Source of the DNA: a virus
Direction: 5' to 3' (one strand)
IMG/VR virus record: IMGVR_UViG_3300032516_000168
Span: 1 to 26,484 of that record
Length of the DNA stretch: 26,484 nt
The position numbers and the translations under genes are program-made. Below are positions 1 through 8,004 of this stretch, piece after piece. Within the stretch, counting starts at the first letter, position 1; each line of letters begins with the position of its first letter. Below the pieces are notes generated by a model. It made no database searches, had not been told where the DNA came from, and saw only the letters and a list, made by a program, of their open reading frames with translations.

Positions 1-682
1 CAGCACCTGTTCCGCCTAAGTCTGCATTACTAAAATTAAAGGTATCACCTGTATTATATAATGTACCTGGTGCCGTAGGGGTAGAGCTTAATACTATTGC
101 AGTCACTACACCTAAAGTTACAGTAACATCAAAGGACGCTCCTACACCTACTCCAGTTAATGTTACAGCAGGTACATTTAAGAATACTGCTGATCCACCA
201 CCGTCATAACCGGCTCCGCCGTTTGTAATAGTTTCTGTTTTTATACCACCATTACCTACTACTGCAGTTCCTGCTGCTAAAGTTCCTGTACCTAATACAG
301 TAACTAAAGGAGGATTTCCTGGAAGATATGCTGTACCAGGATTAGTAACTACAAAACTAGCAACACCTACAGCATTACAAGTAATATTATATGAATCACA
401 AGTAGGATCTGGAGTAAACGTCGAAGTAAAAGGTACTCGTCCATTAAGAGATCCAATGTCTTCACAGACAGCTTGAACATATCCTTCATAAGTTACAGGA
501 TCACAAGTCTCATTATCTACAGTGATAGCTATGTTAGCTGAACACGGATTACCGCCTCCTAAACATGATACTACAGTACTACAGTTATAAGGTCCTGCAT
601 TACCTATTCTCCAGCATACTCGGTGCCCACCGGCATAGTTACTGGTAAAGTTTACATTGATTGTTGCTGGAATTGCTGCCAT
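1..682 (-). CDS. Gly/Tyr-repeat tail fibre-like protein, partial (C-terminus off the left edge)
   Basis: The frame is open from an ATG at 680-682 to the window edge (227 codons), so the C-terminus is missing. The first ~100 residues are Cys-containing and beta-rich. The rest shows degenerate repeats of the type NPGTAYLPGNPP and NGGAGYDGGGSA, each followed by a V/T-rich strand and a GVGVGA-type turn. Such G-x-G-Y repeats are common in phage tail-fibre and baseplate-associated adhesins. I infer a virion surface or receptor-binding role; no catalytic motif is visible. It starts 4 bases after the stop of the fibronectin-III gene and is the last gene of this run seen here. Its leader carries AAACCA directly abutting the ATG, a motif shared with other genes in the window. 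The start is supported by an MAAIPATINVNF N-terminus and absence of overlap with the upstream gene. Confidence 0.72.
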   Translation of the reverse strand, partial: MAAIPATINVNFTSNYAGGHRVCWRIGNAGPYNCSTVVSCLGGGNPCSANIAITVDNETCDPVTYEGYVQAVCEDIGSLNGRVPFTSTFTPDPTCDSYNITCNAVGVASFVVTNPGTAYLPGNPPLVTVLGTGTLAAGTAVVGNGGIKTETITNGGAGYDGGGSAVFLNVPAVTLTGVGVGASFDVTVTLGVVTAIVLSSTPTAPGTLYNTGDTFNFSNADLGGTGA

Positions 683-686
683 TGGT

Positions 687-1223
687 TTATACTTTAGTTT
701 TTATTAATATAGTTACTGAATAACAGATAGTCGCACATATAGCTTTTACGCGTACATGATAATAAGTATCTGGAGTTAATCCTCCGATAGTGTCTGTAGT
801 TACCGTATTGGCTACATTGGGATTTTGGAACCAGATAAATAGAGAAGCTTCTTTATATTCTACAGCGTAGTTAGTCGGAGTACCGTTTAACCCCCAAGTT
901 ATCTTGGCCGTTGTAGGAGAAATGATAGGTGCCTGAACATTTAAAGGAGACTTGCACACTGCATTAGGATCGTTACATACAGGATTAGTAATATTAAGTA
1001 CTAATAACTGTAAGATCTCACACATAGAATCTCCCTGATTTATTCCTAGGTCTACAATACCTGGGCCATTATGTATCACACAACAATCACTGAAAGTCTC
1101 AGAGCATGGTTCCGGAGTAGGGCATAATAATGTATCCTGCTCACAAGAAGTAGGAGTTGTTAGACCTTGATCTTCGCAGCCACACTTGGCCTTTTTACAT
1201 TTATTACATGTTGGACAGCTCAT
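687..1223 (-). CDS. Cys-rich virion protein with C-terminal fibronectin type III domain
   Basis: 178 aa. I chose the ATG at 1221-1223, two bases after the stop of the upstream gene, rather than one 42 bases upstream that would overlap it, because the protein then begins with the compact Cys motif MSCPTCNKCKKAKCGCED. That motif resembles the start of the 65-aa protein at 5712-5909. Residues ~20-90 are Cys- and Pro-rich (PTPEPC, DCCVIHNGPGI). Residues ~95-178 form a fibronectin type III-like sandwich: ITWGLNGTPTNYAVEYK, then GLTPDTYYHVRVKAIC, which is the usual L-x-P-x-T-x-Y signature. FnIII domains are frequent on phage surface proteins and bind weakly to carbohydrate or protein. I infer a tail or fibre accessory component. 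The function of the N-terminal Cys motif (zinc or disulfide) is unknown. Confidence 0.75.
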   Translation of the reverse strand: MSCPTCNKCKKAKCGCEDQGLTTPTSCEQDTLLCPTPEPCSETFSDCCVIHNGPGIVDLGINQGDSMCEILQLLVLNITNPVCNDPNAVCKSPLNVQAPIISPTTAKITWGLNGTPTNYAVEYKEASLFIWFQNPNVANTVTTDTIGGLTPDTYYHVRVKAICATICYSVTILIKTKV

Positions 1224-1225
1224 AG

Positions 1226-2710
1226 TTATATAATTGTTGCAGATACACTCGATGGAGGAGGACATACTGCTGATAATGTACTTACTACAGTGAATGGACA
1301 GAATGTATCTATACCGTTTACTGTTACTTTAACTCTTAATTTATAGTTAGTAGCAGGATCTAAAGTTAAGAAAGTTCCTGTTAATATAGCAGGACCGTTT
1401 AATAACTGTACCTTATTGCTTAGCATAGTCATACCTGAGTTATTCCATAACTCTAAAGTATACGTTGCTATACCAGCTTGAACAGTACCTGTATATGTAA
1501 TACTTCCTTGAGTTGTATCATAAGTCATTGCTGGACAGATAGCTGAATTTATAATTACTGTTTGTAATACTGATTGACAAGTAGCACTTGTGCTAGCATT
1601 AGTAAGACAAGCTTGAATAGTAATAGTAATATTAGAGGCTGGATTTACAGGAGTTCCTGCTAAAGGAATTGTATATCCCGTAGGATTATTAATAGAAGTT
1701 ACTATATTAAAGAATGTAGTATAAGAACCACCTTCTGAATCAGATACTGTAATAAGAGTACCTAAAGGATTACATGTTAAGAATCCTGCAGGGATTGTAC
1801 CTGTTACATAAATAGTAGCATTTGTTCCTACTACTACTCCTTGAAGATTCATAAGAATTCCAGAACACGCGGTAGGGCAACAGTTAACTTGGATGTTAGT
1901 AATAGCTTCTCTGATATCACAGATAGTTAACCATAAGTTATTAAGAGAAGATGCTAGATTAGTAACACTTCCTTGCCATCCTGGAATAGAACCCATAGTT
2001 CCACCACCTCCACCTAACGCTGGTGCTTGAGCTAATCCCGCACATTGTTTAGATATAGCGAGATAAATTTCATTAGCTGTTCCTACAGCACCTAGTAAAA
2101 TACAAAATTGTTGTTCAAGAGCTACTACCACTGTTTCTACTAAGCTAGGTTCCGGAGGAAGTACACATGTAGGTGATATAAGTACTGGAGTATTATTTTG
2201 TACTTGACTATTTTGAAAGTCCTGAAGAGCAGTAATTTGTTGAGTATGTGTAGCAATAACAGATTGATCTAGACCTAACTGTTGAATCATGTTACATATA
2301 GTATTACCTATAGTAGTAACATAATCTTGAAGAGTCATAGTAGTAACCTGATCGCCAAATTGATTGTTGAAGTAAAAGCAAGATGCTATAGGAACTTGTA
2401 CATTCGAAGTAGAAGATGAGGTTGTTGCTGGATCTACATTAATAAGAGCACATATCTTTTCTACAAGTAACTGTATAAGACCTTTAATATCTGTTGGAGT
2501 TGCTGTACCTAAGTTTAAACAAGATAAGTCATAATTAGAAATAGCTAGTTGGTCCATGATAGCACACAACTCTACAGCTAACTTATATACTACATCACTA
2601 ATAGTATCACCTTTACATAATTTTATACAAGGAATATCATTCCCTTGCCAAATTACGCAATTGGAGCTTATGGGATTACACCCTGGATTTTCGGCATTTA
2701 ATGGCTTCAT
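1226..2710 (-). CDS. Large Cys-containing tail/adhesin-like protein with FnIII-like C-terminus
   Basis: 494 aa. The N-terminus (residues ~15-60) carries NCVIWQGNDIPCIKLCKGD followed by an amphipathic helix (VVYKLAVELCAIMDQL). A weaker form of the same theme, CCVIHNGPGI ... MCEILQLLVL, occurs in the neighbouring 178-aa protein, so the two may share an assembly module. The central part is Gln/Thr/Ser-rich and probably helical, with a GGGGG-type linker near residue 236. The last ~210 residues are beta-rich, with two or more Ig/FnIII-like units; the final one has LDPATNYKLRVKVTVNG. There is no enzyme motif. It sits between the 979-aa propeller protein and the FnIII protein, so a host-contact role is inferred. 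A near-consensus -7 box (AATATTTG) lies about 45 bases upstream but is too weak to call. Confidence 0.7.
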   Translation of the reverse strand: MKPLNAENPGCNPISSNCVIWQGNDIPCIKLCKGDTISDVVYKLAVELCAIMDQLAISNYDLSCLNLGTATPTDIKGLIQLLVEKICALINVDPATTSSSTSNVQVPIASCFYFNNQFGDQVTTMTLQDYVTTIGNTICNMIQQLGLDQSVIATHTQQITALQDFQNSQVQNNTPVLISPTCVLPPEPSLVETVVVALEQQFCILLGAVGTANEIYLAISKQCAGLAQAPALGGGGGTMGSIPGWQGSVTNLASSLNNLWLTICDIREAITNIQVNCCPTACSGILMNLQGVVVGTNATIYVTGTIPAGFLTCNPLGTLITVSDSEGGSYTTFFNIVTSINNPTGYTIPLAGTPVNPASNITITIQACLTNASTSATCQSVLQTVIINSAICPAMTYDTTQGSITYTGTVQAGIATYTLELWNNSGMTMLSNKVQLLNGPAILTGTFLTLDPATNYKLRVKVTVNGIDTFCPFTVVSTLSAVCPPPSSVSATII

Positions 2711-2765
2711 GATCTTTCTATTCGTTATTAATATACATATTTTTTATGACTATGACAAATATTTA

Positions 2766-5705
2766 TTATGGTCCACATGTTCCTGATGCACAACTTCCTA
2801 ATGTAGTACTTAATGTATAAGATGTTGGTGGACATAATGTTGTTGGTGCACTGGTAGAACATACATAAGCTTGTGTTGTAACTATTATAACTTGTGGTAC
2901 TCCCATACAATCATTATATGTAAAAGTACATGGTCCTAAAGTTACATTTATAAGATAACATACGCAAGGTACTAGAGGATAAAGTATTATTCCTGATATT
3001 GCATCTTCTGGTGCAGGGCATGGACTAGGTGGAATCTCAATATCTGATATTACATTAGATGGAGGATCACAAACCATTATAGGAGTAAATACTTGTACTT
3101 CTGCTGTAAGACATGTAGGTGGACAACATACGCTAAAAGTAGACTTACATAAAGCAGGATCATAAATAGCTCTAAGATCTAAAAGTTGTTTCTTAATATC
3201 CCATTTTTCTAAGTCATCTCCACAACAAGGTGTTATACCATATCGTTTAACTAACATTGTATCATATACACCTTCTGCGAAAGCACAGTTAACTCTTTCT
3301 GTATAATCTGGAGGACAACCTGCAGTATAATATCCAGGTTTAACTCTTCTTGGATGTAGATCTACAGGGGGCGGCGGAATAAAAGGTAAGCACTGAGCAC
3401 ATGTATTATAAACTACTGTAACTGTTGTTCCAGAATCTATAGCTCCTATACAATCTAATGCTAAGAATACTTCCCAGCATCGGGTGCCTGAATTAGCAAG
3501 ATTTACTATCTTACCTACATAAAGACTATAGTCATCTGATACTTTTATAGTTTCTTGTGTAACACAATCTACCAGTAAATAACAAACAGGTTCGCATTCT
3601 ACGCAAGTATCATAAGTAAGTAATAAAGTAACTGCTACAGAACCCTGACATCCAGGAGCTGTAGTTACTAAGTAACAATTAGGATCTCCGGCAATAGTAA
3701 TGATTTTTCCTACTACCAGACTTAAATCTGTATTAGTAAGTATTGGAGCAAAAACACCATTACAATCTGTTAGTAAAAAACAACAAGGATTATAAGGTAA
3801 TGTTTCTATACAATTACATACAGGAACTATACCACATACATTAACATTACATCCTTGTCCACAAGTATAACCTGTTATTACACCTGGACCACTACCTGAT
3901 GTAACGTTTTGTCCTAGTAGACTATATGCTGTAAATAATAGATAAGGTGTTAAGGCTGCTGCATTTAAAACAGCTTGAAGTTGAGGAAATGTAGCATTAT
4001 ATATCTCAAAGGCTAATCCTGTATTAAGTCCTGTATCAAAGCCTTCGATTTTGAAAGTATTTATTCCAGCACTAAGCGTTATAGGGAATAAGGACAACGA
4101 AGGAAAGCCGTATCCAGATGAAGTAGTATCTATTATAAGTTGACCATTAATAGTGATCTTATAAGCATCATCTGCTGAAATACCTAAAATATAGGTCTTC
4201 GTAGTAGGGATATTCTGACAAAAGTCCATACCCCATTGAGATAATACTCCAGGAAGTCCTGGCCAGATACCTGCACCGTTTAATCTACCTGAATTAGGTA
4301 TAGATCCTAATCCGTCCCAACCCCAAGTAATATTTCCAGGAGTGGGTAATATTCCACCCGTTGGTACTAATGGTGTAAGAGTAGCATCTCTTAATTGAGG
4401 ATAAGAAATATAAGGAATAGCTCCGGTTCCTGGAGGACTAGTAGGTATACCAATAAGAGGATTTCCCGTTATAGGAAAAGCTGCTGTAGTAATATCAGGA
4501 TATAAGACGGCACCCCATATATTGTTTACAGAATTCTTTGTTAATATAGGACCTATAGCTATAGGATTAGGATTACTAGTTGAAGTAGTTGTAACTTTCT
4601 CACATAATCCCGTAAGTATATTATAAGTATAACCTGCAGGACATCCACAGTAATTAGGAGGTGGTGGATTATTATTTATCCATGTCCATATAGCTTGAGG
4701 AATAATTCCTGTCCATGCATCTTGTTGTATAAGCGTATTGAAATTATTAGTAGAATGATGGATTTGACCATCTACAAGACCACTAGATGTTATGAAGCCT
4801 TTATTACTATCATAGAGATGTGCACCAAATTGATCATCACAAGGATTACACCCTGTTATAATAGTTTGACCAGGTAGGATAAATCCGGCAGTTCCTTGAA
4901 TACGAGCTTCTCCTGACTGAGTAACTTCTGCAGATAGTGTACCATCACCGTTCCATGTAAGATGTTGACCAAAATGACTATTTAAAGTATCGAAAGAAAT
5001 CGCGATAGAAAAAGTAGCGCCGGTATCTGTAGATATTAATTGAAAATTTTGACTAGTAAAAGAGATATCTGTAAGAGTAGGAAGAATAAGAGCTCCTACC
5101 AAGATTCCGGCAAAGTTACCTGTTTGACTAAAAGAGAATCCACCATTAAGATGAGTCCATGTAACTCCGCCATTATTAGTATAGGCTGCTCTATCATTAC
5201 CTCCTACAACTCCTATTAAAGGAGTAGTAAAATTAATAGACCACGCTTCGCTAATAGTTACTGGTAAAGCTCCTGCACAAATAGCAAAAGTTAATCCACC
5301 ATCTGTACTTTTTATAACATGTCCTGTTTGAGAACACGCGTATATAGTATTAGCATCAACCCAAGTAACTTCTCTAAATAAAGGAGCTTGGCCGAAAGCC
5401 AGTATATCTGCTCCATATGTTCCTCCTGGAATTACCCAAGTTACTCCTTTGTTTATAGATAATGCTAAACCAAAATATGTAGGATTAAGTCCTAAGTTAG
5501 TATCTCCGACAGCTATAACTTTATCGCCATTAGTGGGATCTGTCTCTACATCATAGAGAGTTAATACACTTCCACTGGCTATACCTCCGGCAAGAAGCGA
5601 TACGTCTACCCAATTAGGATTTATTCCTGCAGTATTTACTCCTACAAGATCATCTAATCTTCTTACAGTACCACCACTACCACAGACATATGTTCTAGCT
5701 GCCAT
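2766..5705 (-). CDS. Tail/receptor-binding-like protein: Asp-box beta-propeller, PA14-like domain and Cys-rich tandem repeats
   Basis: 979 aa, the largest protein in the window. Residues ~1-340 form a predicted beta-propeller with four Asp-box (BNR/sortilin-like) turns: SINKGVTW (83-90), STDGGLTF (133-140), TNNGGVTW (176-183) and STDTGATF (225-232). A short Cys module follows (CGCPAGYTYN, 353-362). Residues ~395-575 resemble PA14/carbohydrate-binding domains, with ADDAYKITINGQLI at 511-524. Residues 641-705 and 708-772 are two tandem copies of a ~65-aa unit, each with C-x-LL-x-DC, VGKI and a closing C-x2-C. A conserved-looking block with RRVKPGYYTAGC and KWDIKKQLLDL follows, then a Cys-rich tail. 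The propeller and PA14-like folds suggest recognition of host surface glycan or protein; that is inference. The high Cys content suggests disulfides or metal sites stabilising an extracellular protein. Confidence 0.78.
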   Translation of the reverse strand: MAARTYVCGSGGTVRRLDDLVGVNTAGINPNWVDVSLLAGGIASGSVLTLYDVETDPTNGDKVIAVGDTNLGLNPTYFGLALSINKGVTWVIPGGTYGADILAFGQAPLFREVTWVDANTIYACSQTGHVIKSTDGGLTFAICAGALPVTISEAWSINFTTPLIGVVGGNDRAAYTNNGGVTWTHLNGGFSFSQTGNFAGILVGALILPTLTDISFTSQNFQLISTDTGATFSIAISFDTLNSHFGQHLTWNGDGTLSAEVTQSGEARIQGTAGFILPGQTIITGCNPCDDQFGAHLYDSNKGFITSSGLVDGQIHHSTNNFNTLIQQDAWTGIIPQAIWTWINNNPPPPNYCGCPAGYTYNILTGLCEKVTTTSTSNPNPIAIGPILTKNSVNNIWGAVLYPDITTAAFPITGNPLIGIPTSPPGTGAIPYISYPQLRDATLTPLVPTGGILPTPGNITWGWDGLGSIPNSGRLNGAGIWPGLPGVLSQWGMDFCQNIPTTKTYILGISADDAYKITINGQLIIDTTSSGYGFPSLSLFPITLSAGINTFKIEGFDTGLNTGLAFEIYNATFPQLQAVLNAAALTPYLLFTAYSLLGQNVTSGSGPGVITGYTCGQGCNVNVCGIVPVCNCIETLPYNPCCFLLTDCNGVFAPILTNTDLSLVVGKIITIAGDPNCYLVTTAPGCQGSVAVTLLLTYDTCVECEPVCYLLVDCVTQETIKVSDDYSLYVGKIVNLANSGTRCWEVFLALDCIGAIDSGTTVTVVYNTCAQCLPFIPPPPVDLHPRRVKPGYYTAGCPPDYTERVNCAFAEGVYDTMLVKRYGITPCCGDDLEKWDIKKQLLDLRAIYDPALCKSTFSVCCPPTCLTAEVQVFTPIMVCDPPSNVISDIEIPPSPCPAPEDAISGIILYPLVPCVCYLINVTLGPCTFTYNDCMGVPQVIIVTTQAYVCSTSAPTTLCPPTSYTLSTTLGSCASGTCGP

Positions 5706-5711
5706 TATTTT

Positions 5712-5909
5712 TTAGGTCTTAAATACATTTACTACAAGATTCGAAGGTGGTGTATTTGTACTAGGGACTACTACCTTCGGAGCAGCTAACCTTTTAAGTT
5801 CTACTTCATACCCTGATATACAATAAGTACATACAGGTGTACCGTTACTTGCCATCTTCTTTTGACAGCCGCAACTAAGTGTCGTTTTACAGTTTGAACA
5901 AAGACTCAT
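5712..5909 (-). CDS. Small Cys-rich zinc-binding-like protein
   Basis: 65 aa. The N-terminal half holds C-x2-C-x5-C-x-C (CSNCKTTLSCGC) and, after MASNGTPV, a second C-x2-C (CTYC). This is consistent with a treble-clef or ribbon-type zinc site. The C-terminal half is basic then Pro/Thr-rich and probably extended. The opening Cys motif resembles the start of the 178-aa FnIII protein at 687-1223. It lies between the 183-aa gene and the 979-aa adhesin-like gene, 6 bases before the latter. Its leader contains two AAACCAAY copies, one of which overlaps the stop codon of the upstream gene. I do not recognise a named family; a chaperone or minor virion role is guesswork. Confidence 0.68.
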   Translation of the reverse strand: MSLCSNCKTTLSCGCQKKMASNGTPVCTYCISGYEVELKRLAAPKVVVPSTNTPPSNLVVNVFKT

Positions 5910-5912
5910 ATC

Positions 5913-5929
5913 GTTGGTTTTATTGGTTT
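5913..5929 (-). promoter_or_regulatory. Tandem AAACCAAY leader motif upstream of the 65-aa gene
   Basis: On the minus strand AAACCAAT is followed by AAACCAAC with a 9-base period, ending 3 bases before the ATG. The same octamer occurs in tandem before the genes starting at 11359 and 15007, and singly before those starting at 24869 and 682. Function unknown; it may be a translation-initiation or RNA-binding element, since no Shine-Dalgarno sequence is present. Confidence 0.45.
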
Positions 5930-6479
5930 AGCATGTACTACATGTCATCTTACCTAAAAGCTTTATGGCGTAATTATATAACTCCATACCTTTTTCAGCA
6001 TGATGACAAAATTCTACTTCAGCCTTAGCAGCTAAAAGTAATTGTTGAATATATCTGATATCTTCTAATTTCTTTTTAATGGATACAGGAGGATCACAGG
6101 TTCCTAAATCGAGGTTACAATAGACTCCTTGAACTTTATTAAGTGCAACAGTTATTCTTAAATGATTGTATTCTACATAAACTATCTCATTAGGAGATAC
6201 ACTATATCTAATAATATAAATACCATCTGGAAGATCTCTGTAACTATTTCCACAATCAGCAGTTTGCATCTCTAAGTCACAGGCTGTAAGATTAAGATTA
6301 AATCCTATACTTATAGTCGTATCTGTAAAATTTACAGGATGAGTAAATCCTGGAGGAGTTACTTGTAATAAAGGACATACTGGAGCTGAATTGGGATTAT
6401 ATACACTCGTGTCCTGAATTCTCAGGATACATTTATTGAGTGTATCTGGTGCTTCTACGCTTAAGACATTTTGTGCCAT
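5928..6479 (-). CDS. Conserved-type phage structural protein, function unknown
   Basis: 183 aa, first gene after the terminator/promoter pair at 6504-6544, so it probably leads the tail/adhesin transcript. The N-terminal ~120 residues are predicted beta-sandwich (ISIGFNLNLTACDLEM, LPDGIYIIRYSVSPNE, YNHLRITVALN). The C-terminal ~55 residues are helical (KKLEDIRYIQQLLLAAKAEVEF) and end with CHH...CSTC, a possible metal or disulfide cluster. The beta-plus-helix layout with a shared Cys style fits a tail-assembly or adaptor protein that anchors the following adhesins; this is inferred from position only. No enzymatic motif is present. The stop codon overlaps the AAACCAA leader motif of the next gene. 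Confidence 0.68.
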   Translation of the reverse strand: MAQNVLSVEAPDTLNKCILRIQDTSVYNPNSAPVCPLLQVTPPGFTHPVNFTDTTISIGFNLNLTACDLEMQTADCGNSYRDLPDGIYIIRYSVSPNEIVYVEYNHLRITVALNKVQGVYCNLDLGTCDPPVSIKKKLEDIRYIQQLLLAAKAEVEFCHHAEKGMELYNYAIKLLGKMTCSTC

Positions 6480-6503
6480 TATTGACTAGTATATAGGGTA
6501 AGA

Positions 6504-6511
6504 CAAATATA
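6504..6511 (-). promoter_or_regulatory. Bacteroidota-type -7 box for the tail/adhesin operon
   Basis: TATATTTG on the minus strand matches TAnnTTTG exactly and lies about 25 bases upstream of the ATG at 6479. It directly abuts the U-tract of the terminator at 6511-6544. No TTG is found at the expected -33 spacing, so the call rests on the -7 box and its position. Confidence 0.5.
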
Positions 6512-6544
6512 AAGAAAAAAAGGGAGGAGTCAGACCCCTCCCTT
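6511..6544 (-). terminator. Intrinsic terminator after the 453-aa gene
   Basis: On the minus strand an 8-bp perfect stem, AAGGGAGG / CCTCCCTT with a 9-base loop, is followed immediately by a run of seven T and then CTTT. It starts 22 bases after the stop codon of the 453-aa gene. This is a textbook Rho-independent terminator. Confidence 0.88.
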
Positions 6545-6566
6545 AGATTTTCAATCTTAGACCTGA

Positions 6567-7928
6567 TTAGTCAGGAATAATAGTACAGTGTACACATGCT
6601 TGAGTTTCCATAGTAACACAGTTAGCACAATTAGTTAACCATGTATTCATGAATGCCTCGAATGCAGCATTAGGTGTATTAACAATTACTTCTAACATAT
6701 AACGATCGTCATCAAATGTTCCAGTAGGATTATTGAAACGAGGTACACTATGTAAAAGAAAGTAACGAACATATAAAGCATTACGATTAATCGCGTTTAA
6801 GATTTGATCACCTTGTGTGATTTCACGAATACGGATATCTGTAGCAAAGAAGTTTTGTAAGTAAGATTCTGACATAATTAAGTCACGAAGTACTTGTTCT
6901 CCAAAGCCCATACCTTGTTTACCTAAACAATCGTTATATACACAAAGTCCTTCAAATACGCAAGGATCTCCAGTGTAATCTACTAATGAAGCATAGATCT
7001 TAACGATTTCTTTTTCAAAGAAGTCAGTGATTTGGAAAGAACAGTTACCAAACTTAGTTTCGATATAAGCACCGAATAAACGCATACCTGCTTGACAAGT
7101 ATTTGCTAAAGCTGGTGTCCATGCTAAAGCTTGAGCAGAAGCTGGATAATTATCCCACCATTGTGCTGGAGTTACAGGAGTATTTAAACCATCATAACTT
7201 ACAGTTGTTCCTGGAGCATACCATGCTACTTGAGTATAGTCATAAACTACAGGCGCTACAAAAGACTTAATATAATCATTGATTACTAAAGCTTTAGCCC
7301 AACTAATATAAACTGTAGTAGGATCTACTGTTGTAGGTACAGGACCTGAACAACATCCTGTATAAGCAGATAATGTTTGGTAAGCATTGTGATTTAAGAA
7401 ACGTAATGCAGGAGAACCCTTAACATCAATACGTAAATAGTAAGTCTCACCACAAAGGAAGTCATAACAACAATTTGCCTGAACAGTACCTCCTTGGAAG
7501 TTTTCTACAGGTAATAATGGAATAGCTGTTTGAGGAGTAAAACCTACTGAAGCAACGGATTGCTGAGGTACACAAGTATCTACACGGTAAAAACGGTGTA
7601 TGTACTTAGGATTGATTACTTTAGACTTGTTAGTCTCTTGGTAACCACCGATAAAAGGACTGATCTTATCTTTGCTATACAAAGAAGAAGAAGCTAATAA
7701 TAAAGGACAGCAGTTGTCTGCAGTCAAAATATCTTTAGCTAAGTAAGTGTTTGGATCAAACATACCGAAGTATCCTGGTCCTAGCAAAGCTACTACCGAA
7801 GTAGGAGTTCCTGCTGTTGTAATAAATCCATCAGTTGAGTGAGGATTTGCTGGGGTGTTAGGACCCGCTGCGCGAGTAACACCTGTTCCAAGAAAAATCT
7901 TGGTAAATGCGTGATTAAAATAAGCCAT
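6567..7928 (-). CDS. Abundant virion structural protein (453 aa), exact role unknown
   Basis: 453 aa, flanked by its own intergenic leader (7929-8004) and a strong terminator, so it looks like a separately controlled single-gene unit. It has many Cys residues (DNCCPLL, QANCCYDFLCGETYYLRIDVKG, TNCANCVTMETQACVHC). Its C-terminal third contains GFGEQVLRDLIMSESYLQNFF and a CxxC ... CVHC tail. Nearly all arginines I checked use CGT/CGC and none AGA, whereas TerL uses AGA freely. The same bias is seen in the major capsid gene, which suggests very high expression. The leader is A-rich (AAAAACAAAAAAAC before ATG). From memory this resembles a family common in uncultured environmental phages, whose function I cannot name. 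Candidates are a main tail or collar protein, or a second capsid-lattice protein. Confidence 0.78.
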   Translation of the reverse strand: MAYFNHAFTKIFLGTGVTRAAGPNTPANPHSTDGFITTAGTPTSVVALLGPGYFGMFDPNTYLAKDILTADNCCPLLLASSSLYSKDKISPFIGGYQETNKSKVINPKYIHRFYRVDTCVPQQSVASVGFTPQTAIPLLPVENFQGGTVQANCCYDFLCGETYYLRIDVKGSPALRFLNHNAYQTLSAYTGCCSGPVPTTVDPTTVYISWAKALVINDYIKSFVAPVVYDYTQVAWYAPGTTVSYDGLNTPVTPAQWWDNYPASAQALAWTPALANTCQAGMRLFGAYIETKFGNCSFQITDFFEKEIVKIYASLVDYTGDPCVFEGLCVYNDCLGKQGMGFGEQVLRDLIMSESYLQNFFATDIRIREITQGDQILNAINRNALYVRYFLLHSVPRFNNPTGTFDDDRYMLEVIVNTPNAAFEAFMNTWLTNCANCVTMETQACVHCTIIPD

Positions 7929-8004
7929 GTTTTTTTGTTTTTATAAATATATAAGGTTAATATAAGTAATATTATTGTATTATGCAAATCTTTTTTAAAA
8001 TGTT

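Noticed and set aside
2754-2761. AATATTTG as promoter for the 494-aa gene
   Set aside because: One mismatch to TAnnTTTG and no -33 TTG at proper spacing; in AT-rich DNA this is expected by chance.
2728-2910. Minus-strand 60-aa frame overlapping the end of the 979-aa gene
   Set aside because: It lies out of frame within the coding region of the large gene and reads as low-complexity Tyr/Ile/Asn sequence.
7793-7987. Minus-strand 64-aa frame overlapping the start of the 453-aa gene
   Set aside because: Most of it is an out-of-frame reading of the 453-aa gene, and that gene has optimised codons in its own frame.
7929-8004. Promoter for the 453-aa gene
   Set aside because: A promoter is expected here, but only TATATTTA (one mismatch to TAnnTTTG) is seen and no -33 TTG at ~20 bases, so I leave it uncalled. 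The region also shows no terminator for the ferritin gene.
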